Part shown: positions 24,054 to 38,207 of the stretch, piece by piece
Layout of the letters: the number at the start of each line of letters is the position of its first letter
Numbering within the stretch: the stretch's first letter is position 1
Source of the DNA: Quillaja saponaria
Taxonomy: Eukaryota > Streptophyta > Magnoliopsida > Fabales > Quillajaceae
Length of the DNA stretch: 64,000 nt
Direction: 5' to 3'
Assembly (NCBI GenBank): GCA_029379385.1
Contig: CM055609.1
Coordinates: forward strand, 4,154,001 to 4,218,000
Translations under genes and position numbers: made by a program
Notes under the pieces: model-generated
The model's database searches: none
The model's input: the letters and a program-made list of their open reading frames with translations, nothing else
Told to the model about the DNA's origin: nothing

Positions 24054-25540
24054 CCCGAGAACACACCTTATATTAAAATTGGCCCTGTGTCAGCAGGGGA
24101 ACCCTTTATATATCGTAAGATGTGAACAAGTTGGTTGGGTTTGTGAAGCTACATTTGGAGAAAGAATACATATGCTCGAGGGTTAGCTATCTTGTAATAT
24201 GTTATTTAGCATGCACATTTTTTCGTAGAATGTATATGAAAAAATGTTATCATACAAGGTGGCTGCCCTTCATAGAAAATCATCATGTGGTGGCTTGTTT
24301 TGACTATGACTCTGAAGTGTACAAATGTATAGAAAATTGCCTTTATGTTTATCTCCTTGTGTTCTTGTTCGGTTGACTACTGTCATTTTGAATTGCAGGG
24401 TGAAAGGAGAAAGCTGTAGATGGTGTCTATGATAAAGTCATTAATTTCATAGGCATCCCCCTTAATAATTGGTATTTTCATGCTGTACAATAGTCTATTG
24501 TCCTTCCTCTCCCATTCCTAATTCAAGTATTAGGGGCTGTTAAGGGAACTTGTCTACACTGAGTTTAGAATATATGCACAGGTTTTGATAGGAGCAGGCT
24601 AAGAGAAGAAAGAAAGAAGGGTTTGAATGGTTCTTTCTGGCAAACTCTAGACTTGTTTAAAGGAGGAAAAGCATGTAAACCAAAAAAAAATTAATAATAA
24701 ATTGGAGGAAAAGCAATACTCAAAAACTCATGATGTAGCTCAAGACCACAACTTCAACTTCTAAAAGAGTTAGATGAAAAATTGTACTAGATTTGATGTT
24801 CTATTTATTTACTTATTTATAAATGGTAAATCTGTTGATCATCAAATGTTATATAACATTTTATTAATTTTGTTCCAAAATTATATTTTGAGTAAATTTT
24901 ATTTTATATTTAGTTTTCTTATTCTAACACCTTTAATATTTTGAATAAAAATATATAATATGGCTTTGTCCCTAAAATATCATATTTTTCAATTTCATTC
25001 TAAAAATATTATTTTTATCAATTCTATCCTACAAAATATTTTGCTCTCTCAAGGGAATCTAAAAATATTTAATAATATTGTCAATCTAGTCAATTTGTTT
25101 CTTATTCATAAATCATAAAAAACTAAAAGATAGATAACTTTATTAATTATTTAAAATATTTAAATTTATAAATTTTTATAGAAATAATTAAGAAGAGAAG
25201 CGAGAGAAATAATGCATGAAAAATGTATTAGGTTTTACTCTCTTTTTTTTCCTTGTCAACTCATTGATATAGTAAAATTATTAAATTTTAAGATACTTAA
25301 TAATTTTTCTCAACATACTAATTAATAATTATATTAGATTGAAGAAACATATTACAAGTATTTTAAAAATTATAGTAGAAATTGATGAACAGATATTATT
25401 ATGACAAACTTAATAAATAAATAAAAATTTTGTGCAAAAAATATAATATTTTAAAAACAACCAAATATTTTGCCGACATTATCAAATATCAGAAAATAAA
25501 AAAGTAAAGAGAAACTCCGAAAATAAACATCTTATTGGCC
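24054..25540. other. FRS11 3' UTR and AT-rich intergenic DNA
   Basis: The first few hundred bases are likely 3' UTR. From 24780 to 25500 the DNA is AT-rich with many A/T runs and no coding or RNA signature that I recognise. Confidence 0.5.
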
Positions 25541-25996
25541 GTCTTCTCCTTCGTAGTCTTTGCGTATATCGCAGTACTGTCGGCAGAGCCACCTCTTTCT
25601 TCAATCTCTCAGAAGTTTTCCGGCGACTTTTACAGCTTACTTATATCTCCGACAAACGATACTCTTCTCCCACACCGATCAAATCAGCCGTAGGAATTTA
25701 TTTTCTCTGGCACGGTCTGGTTCGATCATTCAAGTTCGAAAATCGCAGTGGGTTAGTGGTTTCTGACAATTCTATTATTTACCCATTTGGTTTTGATACA
25801 ATGGGGTTTCGCATTTCCTTCTAATGTTAGGTTTATATATTTTGTTCCTTTACTTCTTCATTCAGTGTTCTTTTTCTTTTGTATAAACATAACAACACCA
25901 ATTGAGTTCTTAAATGAACAATATAAGTGAAAAGATAATATTTTTGGGTGTTTTGTGTGCTTGCAGGTTGATACAGATTGATTTGGTTGTAGGAAA
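25541..25996 (+). promoter_or_regulatory. 5' leader of the CMC2-like gene with a leader intron
   Basis: A GC-richer stretch (about 25540-25750) ends in a donor-like GTTAGTGG and a good acceptor (GTGCTTGCAG) lies at about 25966, 30 bases before the ATG. This suggests a spliced, non-coding first exon. Inferred from splice signals only. Confidence 0.45.
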
Positions 25997-26851
25997 ATGC
26001 ATCCTCCTTTAACTTTACACAAACACCCAATGTGTGCTGAGGTGAGTTTGATAATCTTATACCTTCCTTATTTGCAGTTTATGCATATTTATTAATGTTT
26101 TCTTCATCAATTAATATGCCCATTATTTTGCCCTGCTTATGATCGTGAAATGGATCACTTTAGCTCCTTGTTTTTTTTCTTCTTTTGTTTGTTTGATTAT
26201 AATGAAATAAAATTTGGAGTAGACATGGTAAAGATGTTTCTTTTTTTTTCTTTTTTTTGGGGGTGGCGGGGGCGCATAATCATTGATTCTGAGGACCAGA
26301 AATCAAAATATCTGTGTTTTCTCTGGTTTGACGGAAATTTCATTGTCAACTTATTCTATGTGAATTACTTACATCACAGAACATAGATTAATTTATTTCT
26401 TTTGTTCTTCTGTTGTTAAAACAATCATCCCTGTTGTTATAATTATGATAATAATTTGTGGTTGGTACTTGCTAGAAGCATACTTTCAACGGAATAGACG
26501 GGTATGTAGCTTTAGTTTTTCTTTTTGCAGATTATTGGGGAGTTTCAAAAGTGTCATATAGATCATCCTGTTGCAAAATTCTTTGGTGAATGTACGGGTC
26601 TTAAAATAAAGCTTGATCGATGTTTCAGAGAGGAAGTAAGTGTTAGCAATGGCTTTCTTTTTCTCTTCTAGATTGGGAAATGGGAACCTTTAGCACTGCT
26701 ACTACAATTAAATTTTCCACATGTTTTACAGAAAGCTTTGAAGCGAAAGGCTAATTTTGAGCAGAGCAAGAAGTTGAAGGAAAGGCTGCAAACTATTAGG
26801 AAGGAAGATGCTGCAAGCAGCACTGGACAGGAGACTTTTCTCCAATCTTAA
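25997..26851 (+). CDS. CMC2-like twin CX9C protein (cytochrome c oxidase assembly)
   Basis: Three exons (25997-26041, 26531-26635, 26732-26851) encode 89 residues, all joined in phase 0. The protein opens MHPPLTLHKHPMCAE and has two CX9C motifs, C-AEIIGEFQK-C at residues 13-23 and C-TGLKIKLDR-C at 36-46 or so, between two short helices, followed by a Lys/Arg-rich helix (KALKRKANFEQSKKLKERL). This is the family of COX assembly mitochondrial protein 2, imported into the intermembrane space by the Mia40/Erv1 disulfide relay and linked to copper handling in complex IV assembly. Length and motif spacing match the family. The Arabidopsis relative lies on another chromosome in my recollection, so this gene is not part of the conserved chromosome-1 block. 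No lesion is seen. Confidence 0.95.
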
Positions 26852-27850
26852 AGCAAGTAATTTTGTAATATCTGAAGGTCAGGATGATAATGTAAATTCT
26901 AGGTAAATCAATGTTGCAGGAAATATGGTACATCATTGTACCAGCAAAGATCAAAGATCTGTTAGTATTTGATTGGTTCATGGATTTTGTCTCCTTAGTT
27001 CTTCACTACACTGAGCTTCAATCTACTATATTTAACAGTAGGATTCTTAGAATTTCTTTGATTCAAAGAGGAGAATTAATAAGTCTTGAATGCTCCAACT
27101 ATATTCATTGACTCTGTTGTATGTTTTAATAATATCAATAGACTTTGTGGAATTCATTTGTCTTAGGGAGCAACTTCCATGATGTTGTGAACCCACTTTC
27201 TAAAGAGGGAAAAGGAAACCATGAACGGAAGAGTGCAAAATAAATTTATGTTATCAGTTGCTCATTATTCATATTTGTTAAATTTGTTAAAAATCTTCTA
27301 GACCAATTAAATTATCTTCATTATAGATTACTCGTCTTGAAGAAAAACATGATGAACCATCTTACTGGAAGGGATGCCATTATTGACAACCAATTTCTCA
27401 TCTTCTTAGTTTTCCTTATTCCCTTCATTTTCACATAATTAGAAGGTTGAGAATTCTCCTTTTTCTTTGTATTTCATTTTTTTCTTTTACTGAGTACAGC
27501 TATTAATAGTCAGAAAATCTGTCCTTACTCTGATGATTATTGTTTCAGTTAAGCAACATTGACATACTGTCTTGTATGTAAAGTAATTAAGAAAACCTGT
27601 TTCTGCACGTGTATTTCGAAAGTCAAAAACAAATATACATCATCAAAATCCCTCAGGTCAGCTGAGAAAGGCAAAGTTCCTCTCATATCTGCAGCTCCCT
27701 ACATAACGGCATGTTGATTGTATCCTAAAGTTATAAGCATCACAGTAATGTTGGTACTCTACCTAAAGTTTAAAATCACAAAAGTTGGAATTGCTTCAGC
27801 TACATCAGTCTCCAAAAACCTGTTGACAATTGACTTTCTTGACAAAATCT
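26852..27850. other. Convergent intergenic region
   Basis: 3' flanks of the CMC2-like gene (+) and of the PHD/SWIB/Plus-3/GYF gene (-). No coding block is recognised. Confidence 0.45.
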
Positions 27851-30800
27851 TTAACTTTCATTTACTTTTTCCTGCATGCTGGGGAAAACTTGGCGAAGAG
27901 CATCGACCAGAAAGATTGCCTCTTCTTCACTCTGACCTTTCTTCCACACCTTGAATTTAAAAGCATAAGCAGTAGTCTCGCTCCAACGTTTGAGCAATAA
28001 CATTGACAAGGGTCCCCTTCTTTCACCATATGGACCCAAACAACGCCATATGCAGGAATTAGGGTCCTCCATTACCTGGTTTCCGACCTTATTTTCATCA
28101 TTGTCGCTTAACTCAATATTGTCAGCAACTGACACACTTTGCTTTTCCTTAGTCATTAGGTCAACAGTTACGCTATGGTTCTGCATCCTGCCATCAATAA
28201 TAGAATCAAAAATACACTGCCTTAGTGGAGAAACATCAGGCTCTTTTGACGCAGAACCGTCAAACAGTAACTTTTGTACTTCAACAGCCACATCATCTTG
28301 GTCTCTCTCTTCTTGGGTATCTAGGGCTGGGCAACAAAAATTAATCTAACTAGTTAAGGATTATGTTCAACCACTATTGGAGTATTGCAGATATTATTAG
28401 GTCAGCAATATGATAATAATAATATTCTGGAGGTGAAGTGGAACTTGATTGTAAAATAGCCAGTGACTTGCCTGTGTCCTGTGGAATTCTACGAATATGA
28501 TTATTGGAGTACATCACAAAAACAATTTTCGAGAGTGAACAGGGGCAACCAAACGCAAAACAAAATGGGGTCATCACATATCAATATCATTTGGCATTAG
28601 CAGTGAAGATTCTATAGAAAACAACCATGAGGAGTAGGTACACGTGCAGATGAAACACAAACACAGACATCTTTGGCGGGGGAGGGGTGGAGTTGGAAGC
28701 ATACAAACCTGCATCATCTTTCCCTTTATTCAGGTGGAAACTGGAGTTCATGCCTTTTGAGTAACTTCCAAGAGAATCAGAAGTCTCTCTGAGGGAATCC
28801 TCACACAAGATTTTGGGATTGTCTGCGTCAGCAATTACTTTTGGAACTTCATGTAGCAACCGTGATTGTTCTGATTGGCTCTGGAGCAGCATCTTTTGTT
28901 CCATGTACTCAAAGAGTGTATATAAATTTTACAAGTTAAGGCTCAGATTACCTATTATATACTTAGTGTTATAGGTTTTAAGTACCATATGTGAAAAAAT
29001 AAATAAAAATTAATTAAAGTACTTGTTTATCCAGAATTTGATATAAGATGAAGTCTGGATAAACCATGTGCTGCTTAAGTTGAAAACATTTGTGCCACAA
29101 TGGAATGTAACTTCAGATTGAGGAGTACCACACAGAATTGAAAATAAAAAGTTACAAAAAGAAGAGCATTATAAATTTATGCCAGGTATATGAAAATGCA
29201 AATGCACACAAGGTTTTATTCTCTGTGAGACTTGGGCAAACTCTGTATTGCTTAAATTGAAAAAGATATGCCACAACAGGAACGGAACTCCACAACACCC
29301 ACCCCCCTCCCAAATCCTTGTCTATTTTATATCTTGTCAAGATCCAATGATGTAATATGCGATTAAAAAAAAGAAAAGAGGTCTTCATAAACAGCAGGCA
29401 TATTGGCTGGAACAAGTGTTACCAGTTCACTACTGATAACTTGTCACAGGTTAAATTAGATCACTCCATATAGAAGTTCAAAACACTTCCCTGAGACTAT
29501 TTCTGGAATTTAATATATAAAATGTTTATGGTAAAAGGATATTCTCTCCTCCATCCCTTTTCATTTGCCCGATCAATGCGAATTTGTAATAGTGTCAGCT
29601 GCCTCATAATCCACTGCCATATCATAAAGAAAATAATTTATAGAATAACACCAAAGATTAGATGGATATCAGCATACAGTACAGAAATATGATAAGTACA
29701 GAGTTTTTAAGAAGTCTCACAAACAAAACTGTTGCTTACTAATTTAGAATCCCATAGTTCGTAAACATTAAAATTTTATGTCATACAATTTAAAGATGTC
29801 GTAACAGTTTTCAAAATTACGTTTTGAAAAATAATAGGTTCAGGAACCTTCCTGTATGTGCTCAATCGGACTCAAGCACTAGGGGTTTTGGAAGAATAAG
29901 GTTCCAGGTATTTCAACATGCACAATTTCTTTTGAAGATAAAGTAAGAAAAGAAGGCCGTCAGTTTTTTGCTTTCCTCACTCTCTGCTTATGCATGGTAT
30001 CTGATACCATTTCTTTACAACTGCATAATTATCAGACATCATTCAAGTGATAGACTCCAACAAACACACTGTTATTCATTTCCATTCTGCTCTGGAAAAA
30101 AAATTAAACAAACATACATGCTTCGTTATATCCTCGTGCAAACTTCTGGCCTTCTGTTCAAGCACGCCCTACAAAACAAAGTATAATGGTAAACATTCAT
30201 TTTGTGTTATTCTACAACTCTCCAGTTTCTAATCAAAAGGATTATGGAAAATGAACCACATCACCACAACTATATGATCCAGAAGCAGATTATAAATAAA
30301 TGATCTAAAATTAAAATAAGCACAATAAAGTGGCCTAAACATATCAACATAAATTATGGGAAAACTATATGAATATTGAATGTGTATTCAGTACAGTATG
30401 CTACTCTCCATAAGCATACAATCCTTCCAAGGATGTAAAATTCCTTTTCTTGATAAATGGAGAAATCCTTCCCAATAAACGAATGATTTCAAGTACTCAA
30501 TTTGAGAATAACTTCTAAACCTTGCTGATAACAAGGTAATCTCTAATAAGCATTTCCTTAGCTCCTGTTCACTGTTTTAATAGAATATATCAGGCCAACC
30601 AGGATTTTAGCCCGCTCAAAAATGGCATAATAGGTAACTGCTACATTGCCAATTTATCTATATAGATATATATTATTTGCTAAGAACTTTCAAGAATATA
30701 TATATATAACATTACAATCATACAAAATTATTAGGAAGACGAGAGGATCTGTATAGGACCATCAAATATGCTAGGAAAAAATTACTGAAGAGCAAGCATT

Positions 30801-31753
30801 ACCAATTTCAAGGGAAAGAGAGAATCACTTTTACATGATAAAACTTACAACAGTAGGTTGTTGAAGCAAACCACAACTCATTCTATGACACAAATCTTTA
30901 CATTCTTCCTGCAGAAAGTACCAAATGTTACATGTTTGAGTCTTAGGTTTTATAGGTTGAGAGAAAATAATTCATAACTAAATAATTATCTGCTGCTGGA
31001 ATTAGTCACTGAATCAGGAGAACATTGTAAAGAGATAATCTTAATTTTCAAAAAAACCAATTGTGACTAAAACCCAATAACTCCAGTGGTAAAAGGAACA
31101 GCTCCTCCTTTCTTGATTATGGATCACCAGAAAGGCAGAAATCATATTAAGAAAACGAGAGAATGAACTGTGAACTACATAACCAATACTCATCTCTGTA
31201 ACTTGTCCCTGAATATAAAATCATGACTCAAATCCAATGATTTATTCAAAATTTTATAATCTGAAATATTTCAATAAAATTTCACCATAAGTTTCTTTAG
31301 AAGAAAATTGATAAAGGAACAGTAATACCTTCCAAGTTCTGTAGTGTGGTTACCTCAGAAAAATCATCATCTGACAATTTGCAGATAGGTAAATCTCTTG
31401 GGAAATTACAAAGCTGAAGAAGAGTTTCTGAACTGCTTTCATTGTTTGAAGATCTTTTTGCACCTGTCATTATGTTCAAACAGAGAAGATTAACACATTA
31501 ATAGAAGCAGAAGAGCACTCACTAAATAAAGTCCCCCACATTATTAATCTACTTCTATACCTAGGGCGGATGAGGATAAACTACAATTATAACTATAATT
31601 ATCCAACATGATTAATTTTGTACATAAAATGCTCATAAATACATACCTCGGTAAAAATATTAACATAGACATACAAATTGAAGGTAAGATCAAATTACAA
31701 TGACATCCAACCTTAACATTAGGAGCTTAGGAAGCTTATATAATATTTTTTAA

Positions 31754-31795
<42 letters not shown>

Positions 31796-34700
31796 GTAAA
31801 ACAAGACTTTTACTTAACAAGAAATTTATGTTATTTCCATCAAATTTTACTGAAATCAATCTGCTTCAAAGGAAAAACTGCACATTTCCCATGGAAACAA
31901 TTCATCTGTTTCAATGGAAATAACACACCATTTTGATGGAAACGACTACTGTTTCCACCGAAATTTTATGATTCGTTTATGAGGGGGTGCTTCGCTTACA
32001 TAATTGTCGAAACGGAAACAGTTCTCACATTTCGGTAGAAACGAAAACAAATTTTAGTTTCTTAGTTTTATGCAATAGTCTTTTTAAGACATTAGAAGTT
32101 TCATTTTGTTACTAACTAGATGCTAAATCCAATACCATATCTTTGAAACCACAAATCCAGAAGTTCATTCTATTTTTGTCCAAGGCTTAAAATTGACAAA
32201 TCATCCAACCAGAACACTTTGCACAATAGCACTAGTTGTTGAGTGCTTCTGACCACTTAATCAGAACTGGTTGGTACTAGAAATGCAGCATCCATGCAAA
32301 ATACACAGGGAAATCTTCTATTCTTACCACAATTCAACTATTGTTAATTATCTTTTTTTCCATATATTTACTTTCAATTTGTTCGGGCATTTTCTTTTGA
32401 ACTCAAAATAAGAATATTGTACTGCATCGAAATAAGTAGTAATATAAACATTAAACCTGTGCTATAATTGCAACTGAAAATATAGCTAATAACTACATAA
32501 CATTAGTTTAATGCCAATATAAAACATTAGTAATTATGTCGCATGGGATGATAACAATTTGCCTCAGAATGAAGCATTGCCACTAGAGATAATTCCTAGC
32601 TGATGATAATTTCTAGCTGTATTTACAGCCAGCACAATTAACTACAGTATCTCTTTCTCAACTAGAGAAAGTATACCGTAGAAATAACAAATGATCATTT
32701 GTAGCTGTCAATGATTTAATTACCTGTAACTTGCAGTAGTTGATGATAATTCTTTTGCAGATAGTCATTTGGGTCTGATTTGATTCTAACGAAACTTCCT
32801 ATCAGTTTTCCATCAAAAGTTTCTGGTTGCTTCAAAAGCTCCTCCACTAAGCTCCTCTTTAAGTAAACAAGCTTAATATTTTCAGTAACAATGGATGCCA
32901 GACAGCTTTGTTGCACTTCTGGAACTAGTTCCTTATGATGTTTTTTACTTGAACTCAAAGCTTTTCTCCTTTCGTGGCCGACCGGAACAAGTTCACCCCT
33001 GTCATCTGAACTATACTCAACTTCATCTTCCTCCATTTGCTCAACGTTTTCAGCAAGGTGGGCTGTTAGAAGGTTAAATATACTATTCTTATTCACTGAT
33101 TTCCTCCCAAAAAGAGACTGTAGCTGCTCATCACAAATTACTTTTCTCTTTTTCTCAGGATGAAAAAGCTTGTTTTCTTTGCAGTACCCAGTGATGATGG
33201 AATTAACATCATGTTGTGATAATTCTTTTCTAGTGTCTTTACCAATGAAGTTAAGAAATTCTATGAGAGTTCTAGATCCCCAGCCAATGAACTCCTTTTT
33301 CTTAGTATTAACTTTTCTCTTCAAAGAGTTTGGCTTTCTCGTGCATCTCTTCCTTTTCCTCGCAGGCTTGAGATCTGCTGTATCATTCAAGTCATCATAA
33401 TCAGAAACTAAGGAGTTACTCTCCTCTCCAGTGTCGTCTTCTTCTTCATCTATTTCATTTAGATCAGAGTCACTGTAGTTTCTTCCTTTCTTCAATAACT
33501 TATTGGCAGACTGTATCTGTAGAGAATTTAACCCTTCTTTTTCCTTGATAATCTCATAATATTCCAAAAATAAGCCTTCATACGTCTCTCGATCTTTGAA
33601 GTCTATCTTATCCTGAAAATCCATAAGCATATGTAAGAAGAGTGCAAAATCAGACAAAACCAAAACTTTTATATTTGTATAGGTCAAGGGAAAGAGAGAA
33701 TCTTCCCCTACATCCCAAGCTCAGCCAGGAAAAATAGAGAAGATAAAACTAGGAGTAGGTTCAGATTTAGTATTCAAAGTACTCGCTGACTTAAATTTTT
33801 GCTTCATTTTATCTGGCAAGCTAGCAATATTCTTACCCCATCAGAATCAGTATCAATATTTTCTTCGATAAGTAGTGCAAGCTTCAAACAGTGATTGCAC
33901 AATCCTTTATTCCCTTTGATGCGTGCAAACTCATCACCACAGATGCGGCGTCCACATACTGCATTTGGGCAGCAAAAGCACCTAAATTTTGAATTTTTAT
34001 GGCACACGAAGCAAGAATGCCAACCTGAAATTTAAATTTTATTATTTTACAGTAGATACATATTCTACGCACAAGAAGAATGGAAAGAAAACTGCAACAG
34101 AACCAAAAGGCTTTCTTTGTTTGACAGATGGAAAATATAAATACCAAAAGGTATCACAATAGTTCCCTGGTTCTGGTCTTATATCTAGTACTTATGCAAA
34201 CACAGAAACACCATAGAAAAAACCATGTCAATATGATAACTACAGTATCTTCTTACATGTTATCAATGCCATTACCAAACTGGGTCTGACATGCTTTTAC
34301 TACATTAAGAAATTATAGCATGCAGTAATACTTCATACTATTGAAGCTATAAATGACGCATCCAAATTTTAAGGATTTAGAGACAACTCAATGATATGAC
34401 AGTCAGTCCACAGATAATGGGGAAGGGTAGGGAGAATTGGGGATTCAGGTAAATATTTCCCAAGATTATATAATGCAAGGCATTGCAATCCCAAAAAGTT
34501 TCATGCTTGACAGCAGGAAATGTAATGAAATGCTTTAACAATATTACTAGAGATACAATAGCTTACCACAAGTCCAACGACTGCCAGTCTCCACAAATGA
34601 ATCATCTTTTCCAACACAAGTCGGATGATATGCTTTATTGCAATCCCTGACATATGAGATAATCATACAAATGAAAAATCCAAGGCAATCAAGGACTAAA

Positions 34701-35610
34701 TAGTATATACACATATCATATATCATTGCCCCTGCAAACAAATATCATGATTATTCTTCTGATTCTGATGGCAAGCTTGGGTGAGCTAACAGGTGGAATT
34801 ATACAAGTCAACCCCAATTATGTTAGTGCCGAAAAACACAGAATAAACCAGGCTTTTCCCTGATAACGTTACTCTAACAATTTAGTTTTAAGTTTACCAT
34901 AGACAGCACTAGTAAGACATAAACATATAGTAGCCAGGCTGAAATGGAAGGCAATGCAGTGTAAAGCTATGATAAAGGATAAAAAAATTATTCCAACCAT
35001 TCATTCAAATTAGGACTTTTCATGCTTTTGTTCAGATGATAGTCTCACCATTCGTCTCTCAAACTCTGACAATTGACAAGTAGTGGTATTATTGTTAGGA
35101 ATGAGGGCCAAAGTTCATTTATTTAAAATTCTTCTCAAATTAAAATTATTGTCTGTTTTATAGCAGTTCAATGCAAAATGAATATCAAAATCTACCCCTC
35201 TTTTTCTTTTCCTCTTCTCTTCTGATATTTTATGTGAAATCATCCTTGACTTAATTAAACCCTGGGGATAAACGAGTGTACTAATTATATTGTTTCGTTG
35301 AAGCCCCACATGCAAATCTATGATAAACATTAGTAACTGCTTCATGTGGCATCATGCCTATGAATTCCACGTGCAACACAACCACTCATTATAAGGCAAT
35401 TTAAGCATCCTTACATTACCATAAAAGTGAAAGGATAGAGATGTCCTTCTTTCCCTTAAATAGAACTACAAGGTTCAAGAAGAACAATGTTAACTATTAA
35501 CGTTTCATAACTCACTTGTGCTCGCAGACCATGAGGAGTCCTCCATCCTTGCAAAGGAAGCACCAATCTTCAGCAACCTCTTCCTTCTTTATGCTATTCT
35601 TCTTTACCAT
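27851..35610 (-). CDS. PHD / SWIB / Plus-3 / GYF domain chromatin protein
   Basis: Ten exons, high to low: 35516-35610, 34567-34646, 33837-34024, 32724-33612, 31354-31463, 30849-30908, 30118-30168, 29543-29613, 28709-28917, 27851-28326. Summed length is 2229 bases, giving 742 aa with matching phases. Order: PHD-like Cys cluster ([57 protein letters not shown]); an acidic Ser/Glu stretch and basic [16 protein letters not shown]2 domain near residues 228-305 ([33 protein letters not shown]); Plus-3 domain ([33 protein letters not shown]); a helix ([15 protein letters not shown]); and a GYF-type end ([28 protein letters not shown]). The set matches At5g08430-type proteins, related to NERD, with presumed roles in reading chromatin and guiding silencing or transcription. 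One intron is AT-AC. Confidence 0.93.
28918..29542 (-). other. Putative U12-type AT-AC intron
   Basis: On the minus strand exon 8 ends GGATGGAGGAGAGA and the intron starts ATATCCTTTT, an exact U12 AT-AC donor. The 3' end has GCCTTAACTTG, matching the U12 branch-site consensus TTCCTTAAC at its core, then TTATATAC before ACTCTTTGAG. Joining there keeps the frame ([12 protein letters not shown]). No GT donor is available near the end of exon 8. Length is 625 bases. Confidence 0.85.
31758..31790. repeat. (AT)n microsatellite
   Basis: A run of roughly 15 AT units inside the intron between the exons at 32724 and 31463. Confidence 0.85.
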
Positions 35611-37439
35611 CTTCTACAAAAAAACTTAGAGCAACTCTACTGCTTTTTCAGCAACCCCGTGATGGAAAAAGTAAACAGAAGAGAAACAAAAATCAAATCA
35701 AAGACCCATTTGCTAAAAAAATAAAATTTCTTGAGCAGAAAAAAGAAACCCAGGAAAACCAAAGGGCTTCTGAAAGACCTTGTTAGCAAATTATTTCATA
35801 AAAGTATCTCTCTTCAAGGTCACTCGAAACCGGGTTTATCACACTTTATATGTGAATTCAGTCATCATTATGATGGCCTTTATGGTGAACTTGCAGATAC
35901 CCATTTGGAGAAAAAATAATGCTTACCTTCAATTCAAGCCAACCTTGAAATGCTGCTAATCAATGGTGATTTTGAGTCGTCCCGTTTGAGGGAATCAGCT
36001 GCGTTGGTCTTGACGCTTCAAAAGAAAAAAGCGATGGATGTTTTAACTAGGGACCGTGGGAGATGTGCTTAAAGTGTGGCTCTTGGTTGGTTGTTTCGGA
36101 CTTCAGGTCAAGAGGTCAGAGAGTCCAGCCATAAATGTTCCTGAAAATTCTTCCTCTGTTCTTAATTAGGTGGACCCACGTGTAGTAAGCTATTCTAATT
36201 TTTATTTTTTGTAAAGAAAAATTAGCTAGAGATAAGAAATAAAATTCATTTTATTATAATAAATATTGCTCGTACAGTTACTCGAACCAAACCCGTGAGC
36301 GATGACTAAACAAGCTACTTATATGGAGCAGCTATTCTAATTTTTATTTTTATTTTAGTTTCTCACTAATATCCACCCACTTTGATGTTAGTTTAATTTC
36401 GTAATTGTCTTTCACAAGTTCTTTCCTCTAGACTATTCTAATTTTTGAGTAGAAAGAAAGAATTTTTTTTTCCCCACAAATTATGAATAATTAGTAAAAG
36501 ACTGATTTTGGATTTTACTCAAATTAAATGTTTTAATAATAAATTAATATAAACCTTACAAGATTAGGGTTTTTCTTATGGTCCCTTAAAGCTTTGTTAG
36601 AACTAGTTTGTTCAACTATATTTATATAAATCATTTACATTGAACGAATACAAAATTATAATTTTTTTGTTCTCCATTCAAAATTTTTAAATCCATGAGT
36701 TTGGCAAGTCAGAATATATTATACACTTTTTTTATTTAAATTATCTCACAACTTTTTTGGTTAAGGAGATGGATAGGCAGGGTACCTATATATTCAACAT
36801 AAAATATTGTACTCACATAATTATTATCTTATATTTAAAAAAATCTCACAACACCTATATCAAGGGTCGAAACTAAAAGTTGTTCATAATTTTTTTTTTC
36901 TAATTAATTTCTTTAGGATTTAATTGCTTTCTATTTTGGTCTTTTATGATTTAATTTATTTTAATCAAGTTAAAATTATTAAATTGGTATGAAATCTAAC
37001 GAAATTAGTTAACATATATTTTACGAGATAATGAAAAAATAAATATTAATATATGAAAAAAAAAATATGAATATTTACTCAATAATTATATAAATTTGTT
37101 TACTCAATTTTAATTAATGTTACACTTAATTTTTTTTTCATAAGCAAAAATTTCATTCTTTTCATACATTTTTAACCATATCAACTAAGAATGTTATGTT
37201 TCATTTATATTTAACAGTTTTTGATTGGTTAAGAATTCGATTTAAAAAAAAAATAAAAATAGAAATAATTGAATCCTCAAGATATAATTAAAAATAGTAA
37301 TTCATCAATGACCAAAATAAAAATATAACTTTCAAGAACTAAAATAATAAATAGGCATTAATCTTATAATCCGAAGCTATCTCATTTTACCTTCTTGTTA
37401 GAAAAAAAAAAATAATAAAAAAAAAATAATGGTTCTTAG
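35611..37439. other. Intergenic, AT-rich
   Basis: Promoter side of the PHD/SWIB gene (35611-36100), then very AT-rich DNA. ATTCTAATTTTTATTTTT occurs near 36190 and again near 36333 in two related segments. A telo-box-like ATTAGGGTTTTT lies near 36564. No gene is recognised. Confidence 0.45.
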
Positions 37440-37850
37440 TAATTGAGGCATCTGATCACAACGTACATTCCTAAGAATTGCAGTAATTGGATTTGAAAAA
37501 TCATCCCAAGGAAGCTCTGCATGTAGTCATTCAGTAATTGTACATACCAGTGACCAAATTACAGCACCAAAATCAAGCCATTAATTAATTCCTTAAAACT
37601 GCAGCAGACATTGATAATGGTGTTCCACAAATACAGTTCCAAGAATTCACCAAACCTTCATTACCCTTCGAGTCTCTCTCCCCCCATGTTCATGAAGAAA
37701 CTTCAGCCCTTGAAGAATTTATTTGGCACGCCAAATTTCTCTGCCATATCTGCCAAACTAGCCCTTCCATATACTCCATGAAAACATTGAATTCTTCTCG
37801 TCCCAAAACATTGGAGAACACAAGGGAATGAATTCAAATTCTGAATAATG
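37440..37850 (-). pseudogene. Protein-kinase relic, copy 0
   Basis: Nucleotide similarity to the better preserved relics near 48 kb and 51 kb is clear: shared phrases include GGATTTGAAA, CAGTGACCAAATT, AATCAAGCCATT, TGGTGTTCCACAAA, and TCATGAAGAAACTTCA followed by CCTTGAAGAA and CATATACTCCATGAAAACA. The coding frame is destroyed and part of the catalytic-loop region is deleted between CTCTCTCC and CATGTTCATGAAG. It lies just downstream of the type 1 NLR gene, the same position as the other relics relative to NLR ends. Confidence 0.65.
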
Positions 37851-38207
37851 TCATCATTAAGGCAGTGTTTGCATATCCATACACATATAGCTTGTTAGAG
37901 TGCTGGTAATGACAACTACAGGGGGATTTAAATTACAACAGTCACAATGAAAATATAGATTTGTATAGCTAAATAAAAGAACTTTAATATAACCATAGCA
38001 GTAATTAATGTCTGACTGCAAGAGGAACAATTTGATGTGTATACATAACACTTTTACCATCGATGCAAGTACATCGAAGAAAAACAGCACAAAACATTCA
38101 ACATTCAAAAGAAACATTGTCAGAAATGTGATGGAATAAATGTTCCAAACCACAACAGCTTTCTTTCTTAGTTCGAGGAAATTTTCAATCAACACTAATG
38201 CATCAAG

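Noticed and set aside
28374..28577. Possible extra exon in the PHD/SWIB/Plus-3/GYF gene (open minus-strand stretch)
   Set aside because: Exons at 28709-28917 and 27851-28326 already join in phase without it, and the peptide has no family similarity that I recognise.
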